Origin: an archaeon
GTDB taxonomy: Archaea; Aenigmatarchaeota; Aenigmatarchaeia; GW2011-AR5; GCA-2688965
DNA: 6,760 nt
Direction: 5' to 3'
Assembly (NCBI GenBank): GCA_002688965.1
Contig: NZEE01000099.1
Coordinates: forward strand, 1-6,760
A model generated the notes under the pieces. It made no database searches, was not told where the DNA came from, and worked only from the letters and a program-made list of their open reading frames with translations. How positions within the stretch are numbered: position 1 is the first letter of the stretch; each line of letters begins with the position of its first letter. This document shows positions 1 through 4,100 of this stretch, piece by piece. A program made the position numbers and the translations under genes.

Positions 1-1143
1 ACAACATGTATTGCAGATAATCAATCTTGTGGAAATTTTTCAGATGGTGGTGGAAATAATTGTCAAGACTATGACCATTCAGAAGGTCCAGGGCAAGTAT
101 GCTCAGCTTATTCAGCTTATTCAAGTGAAACAACATGTACTGCTCAGGGGAATACTTGTGATACATACCAGGATACAGATGGATACTCATGTAGACCAGC
201 AGACTGGATTGAGCATGATTTACCTTGTAATTCTTATAATGATGGAACCACACAAAATTATTGTCAACCACCAACTTACATACCTCATAACTGGACTTGT
301 AGTCAATATACTGAAGGAGATTCACTGGATGAATATTGTAGTCCATATGGTTATATTGATGAATCAACATGTACATTGGGAGTTGGTGAATATTGCATTG
401 GGAATACACAATCTGGAGACCCAGAAACTCCAAGTGATTTAACTGAATGTGTTGGATGTCCAGCTGATAATTACTGTTTTCCACTTAATTATATCGACCC
501 TACTACTTGTATAGGTCCTGAAAATCAGATATGTGAAATTGGTGATGTAATTGGGAGCTGGGTACCATCACAAGAAAGTTGTGGTGGGTATATTGATCCA
601 CTTGGTGGAAATTGTTCACCGGCAACTTATATACCTAATACTTATGATACAGAAACTTATTATGAAACATTTTGTCCATCTGATATTTATGATTGTAGTG
701 ATGAATATTATCAAACGTGGTGTGAAGAAAATGAATATCAACCAACTGTTACTTATGGAGAAGTACCAGTTATTGGTGGATATACAACTAATACTCCATC
801 AGTAGATCCTGTATCATATCCATTTGATGATACTTTTCATGATTTAGATGTAGTAAAATTTACAAATATTTTAATAGCTTCTTGGGAGACAGAAGAGTAT
901 AGTGGAACAGAAGAATGCGGTGAAAAATTTATGAATGGAGATAATTTTACAGTTATGTATAATAGACAAGTATTAGTTTTAATGTGTAATAAGACAATAG
1001 CCGATTCTGGTGCATTTCCAGATGCACAGATTCATGAAAATATTGTTTTAATGAATGCAGATGATATGACCGATGTTGGCAAGGGAATGATGTTATTTAT
1101 GGGAACTAACAAACAAGGGATTATGAAATGGCAACTACCTTAA
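1..1143 (+). CDS. Cys-rich repeat protein with Cys-poor C-terminal domain (5' partial, ORF A)
   Basis: The frame is open from base 1 to TAA at 1141-1143, giving 380 visible residues. The true start lies to the left; the internal ATG at 376 would cut a repeat in half, so it is not the start. I do not recognise the family. Residues 1-241 hold 23 Cys, in repeated loops such as YCSPYGYIDESTC and YCFPLNYIDPTTC. This part is rich in Asn, Asp, Thr and Tyr and has one Arg (R65) and no Lys. Residues about 242-280 are a Pro/Thr/Tyr linker. Residues about 281-380 form a different, Cys-poor (2 Cys) part with hydrophobic strands (VVKFTNILIASW, NRQVLVLMCNKTI) and a Met-rich end (GKGMMLFMGTNKQGIMKWQLP is the last 21 residues, partly overlapping gene B). 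Composition suggests an extracellular or virion-exposed, disulphide-bonded protein. The 16-base overlap with the next gene suggests co-expression. Function unknown; confidence is high for the reading frame only. Confidence 0.88.
   Translation, partial: TTCIADNQSCGNFSDGGGNNCQDYDHSEGPGQVCSAYSAYSSETTCTAQGNTCDTYQDTDGYSCRPADWIEHDLPCNSYNDGTTQNYCQPPTYIPHNWTCSQYTEGDSLDEYCSPYGYIDESTCTLGVGEYCIGNTQSGDPETPSDLTECVGCPADNYCFPLNYIDPTTCIGPENQICEIGDVIGSWVPSQESCGGYIDPLGGNCSPATYIPNTYDTETYYETFCPSDIYDCSDEYYQTWCEENEYQPTVTYGEVPVIGGYTTNTPSVDPVSYPFDDTFHDLDVVKFTNILIASWETEEYSGTEECGEKFMNGDNFTVMYNRQVLVLMCNKTIADSGAFPDAQIHENIVLMNADDMTDVGKGMMLFMGTNKQGIMKWQLP
262..675 (+). repeat. Repeated Cys loop, C-x-P-x-x-Y-I-(P/D)...C, in ORF A
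   Basis: Four related loops are visible in the ORF A protein: C88-C100 (CQPPTYIPHNWTC), C113-C124 (CSPYGYIDESTC), C159-C170 (CFPLNYIDPTTC) and C205-C225 (starts CSPATYIPNTYDTETY). The starts are 25, 46 and 46 residues apart. Each carries Pro two residues after the first Cys and a Tyr-Ile-Pro or Tyr-Ile-Asp centre. An earlier loop, C34-C46, has the same Cys spacing as C88-C100 but not the Tyr-Ile centre. Between loops lie further Cys, often in YC or EC pairs. I know of no named domain with this pattern; a small disulphide-stabilised repeat is the simplest reading. Confidence 0.6.
1115..1118 (+). promoter_or_regulatory. Weak Shine-Dalgarno-like AAGG for ORF B
   Basis: AAGG (in the context caaggga) lies 9 bases before ATG 1128, inside the end of ORF A. 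It matches only four bases of the anti-Shine-Dalgarno complement. Because the ORF A stop falls 13 bases beyond this start, ribosomes finishing ORF A could re-initiate here, so a strong site may not be needed. This supports 1128 as the start but does not prove it. Confidence 0.35.
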
Positions 1144-4100
1144 ATATATATTTAAATGAAGTAACCTTCACAAATATATACACTCCAGAAGTGGGTGATG
1201 TTATTTATTTCAAAGTTGATACTGATACTGAATATTCGATAAATTATTATTCAGACAGTGTCATGGTGAGTGTATTTAATTCACCTTATGATTATCCAGT
1301 TGGTACTCCTCCACCAGTTCCGCATAGCTGGCGAATTCAGAGAGGAGATGAAGTACTTACAGATGCGGTAACAGCTACAGCTTATGGTGATTCAGCTGAT
1401 CAATGTGAAACCAACAATTGTTGGATTAATCAGTATGGACAACTGAACTGGGTTACAATTTATGATTTAGCATTTACAGTAGATACCGGTGGTGTAACTT
1501 CTACAATTGATAGTATTAGTTTGAGTGGTGATGGTTATTTGTATACTGATATAGCTAGAAATTTAACAGTTACTGGTCATGGTAATGATACTTATAGCGG
1601 ACCTGGAGGTGGGATAATAACAGGTTATCAAATTTCAGAAATTCCTGGTGTACTTGATGCAATAACTAGAACAGACCTGTCATTAGCTAATGGTGAGGAA
1701 TTTACTGAAACTATAAACATTCCTGCTTTTGGTCCTAGTTGTGATGTCTGCGGAACACATACATTAACATTAACTGTAACCGATAGTCAGGGAGATACTG
1801 CTCCTTCTACATCACAGTTTACTATTCCACAAGGAATTTATGGATGTACGGACCCTGAGGGTGGTGGTTATAATCAAGACGCTACAAGGTCAGATAGTAG
1901 TTGTACATATGGCGTGCCTCCATGTGATGTAGCAATATCTGAATTTTTTTTAAATCCTGTAACACCTGACGGTATTGAACGATGCATTACATCCGGCGCA
2001 ATTTGCATACCTCAATGGATTGAATTAGTAAATTTAACAGACAATAATATTGATTTATCAAATTATCATATACAGGTTATAAATCCTTATTTATCTGAAG
2101 ATTATTTGGATATAACAAGTCCTTTGTCCGGAAATGGAGGCAATATTTGCATCGCCCCGCCCTTTTCTGATTATGGAGCATTTAATGATGGTTTTTTAAA
2201 AACTAGTAATGATGCTGTTTTAAATACAACTATCTATTCTAAAGCAAGTTGGGAAAATGAAGAAGAATATTTAACAACTTGGTATTGTAACTTAAATAAC
2301 ACTTATTATTATGGTAATCAGGATTGTGTAGATAATTCTGATTGTAACGAGTGTATCCAAACAGAACATCACGGAAGATTTATGGTCATATCAAATAGAA
2401 TGTCGCCTGAGTGGTATGATGGTGGATATGCCAGACGATCATCACAAAATTGTGGAGCATTTACATCAGCAGATTCCGGGTTTCCAATAAGTTTTGGTGA
2501 TTGGGTTCATGATAGAGACGCAGGTACACTTGAGAGTGTAAAGAAAAAATTAAACATAGCATATACAGATTTTTTTATAACTGACGGTATAGAAGGGGGG
2601 TATTGTGGTGATGAACCGTGGAATACTGTTAATAATTATTTAAATGATAATATTATTCCTTCAAGTAAAGGTGATTCATATATCGTTCTTTGGGATGGAA
2701 ATCCATTGGATGGTGGTCAAATGGAATGTGTTTTATGTATAGATACGAATTTTGCAAATACAGCAACTGCGGTAGACGGGTCATCTTTTGAGTTTAATAC
2801 AGCAACTGCTTTAGTTTCTCACGATAATTCACATTTTTATCAACCTGATGTTTGGGTAGGAATTAATGAAGATGGTGAGGGTGGAGAGATATTTTATGCT
2901 GGTTCAGAATGTAATGGTGGTGATTGTGGTGAATATCAGATAAAATATGGGTCTGCTATATCTCAAATTTTTAATAATTTAGGACCAACTAATTTCGGTT
3001 GGCCTCCAGGGTGGTATCCTGGTGGAATGGAAGAAGGTGAATGGTTCTTTCTTGGTCCAGATATATTTGATTTATCACAGGCATGTATAACTGACGGTGG
3101 AGCTCCTCAAGAGTGTAATTTTTCTACTGATACTAATTATAATTATGGTACTCCCTTTGATGTAAATGTTAGTATTTATAATCCATCAGTAATAAATACA
3201 GATTGTCCAGCTCAACCATGTTTTTGTACAAATTATCAGGCCATTAATTACATATGTAAATTACCACCATATAATACAAATTTAGATATATGTCCAGAGG
3301 GAGAGAATACAATTGGTTTACCTCAACAATTAATTGTTGAATATACAGCGAATTGTCAATATGATTTCATAACAGGATGCACAGATACACTAGCTCTTAA
3401 TTATTATTGTTTATCCGGTAGCGATTGGTATTGTGATGGTAATGAAATATTAGAGAATTGTTGTATCAATGTAAATGAAGATGGCGTTTGTGATGGTACA
3501 TGTGATGATGGAACAACATGTGTGAGTAATGATGAATGTACTGGGTCATGTACTGCAAGTTTAGTGAGTTGTGTGCAAGATAATGATACTTGTGAATATG
3601 ATACTGAAATATATTTTAACAATGTAAATAGAGGAAGTAAGTCATTTGACGTATGGTTGAATAGTTCTTTTCCAGTTTCAGCGGTAGAGACAATTAGAAT
3701 TGTAGGAGTTAGATCTGTTATTGTTAGTACAGCTGGTGGCGGCGCGAGTAGCTGGAGCGTTTCATCAATAACTGTAGATATGGATGGTGATGTACCAACA
3801 ACAGTAATCGATATAGATAAAGGTGCTGCCCCTAATATACCTGCAGGACCATATAAATTATTTACAGTTTATTATTGTTATCCAGAAGATGATTGTAGTG
3901 GAGAACATCCATATGATGTTATTACCGGTACAATTACTTTAGTATCAAATGGATTGACATTTGAAGATGGTAGTGTACCAATAAATTTAGTCTTTGATGA
4001 TACCATGCAAGTTGATTGTGGTTTAAATCCTTATCAAGAAGATGATCCCAGGTATTTTAAAGATGCTTGTGGTTATTGTCACGATGCTAATACTGATAAT

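Noticed and set aside
376..378. ATG as the start of ORF A
   Set aside because: The frame is open back to base 1 with the same Cys-rich pattern, and this ATG falls between Cys of one repeat, so it is an internal Met or chance ATG.
11..442. Open frame of 143 codons on the + strand in another frame
   Set aside because: It overlaps ORF A out of frame, and its protein (many Ile, Val, His and Met runs) looks like shifted reading of Asn/Asp/Tyr codons. ORF A has the structured Cys pattern.
1110..1143. Programmed -1 frameshift joining ORF A and ORF B
   Set aside because: No slippery heptamer lies in the ORF A frame in the only stretch where both frames are open, and a usable ATG is present.
1140..1155. 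Rho-independent terminator after ORF A
   Set aside because: The palindrome has no G or C, would form only a weak stem, has no following T-run, and ORF B continues through it.
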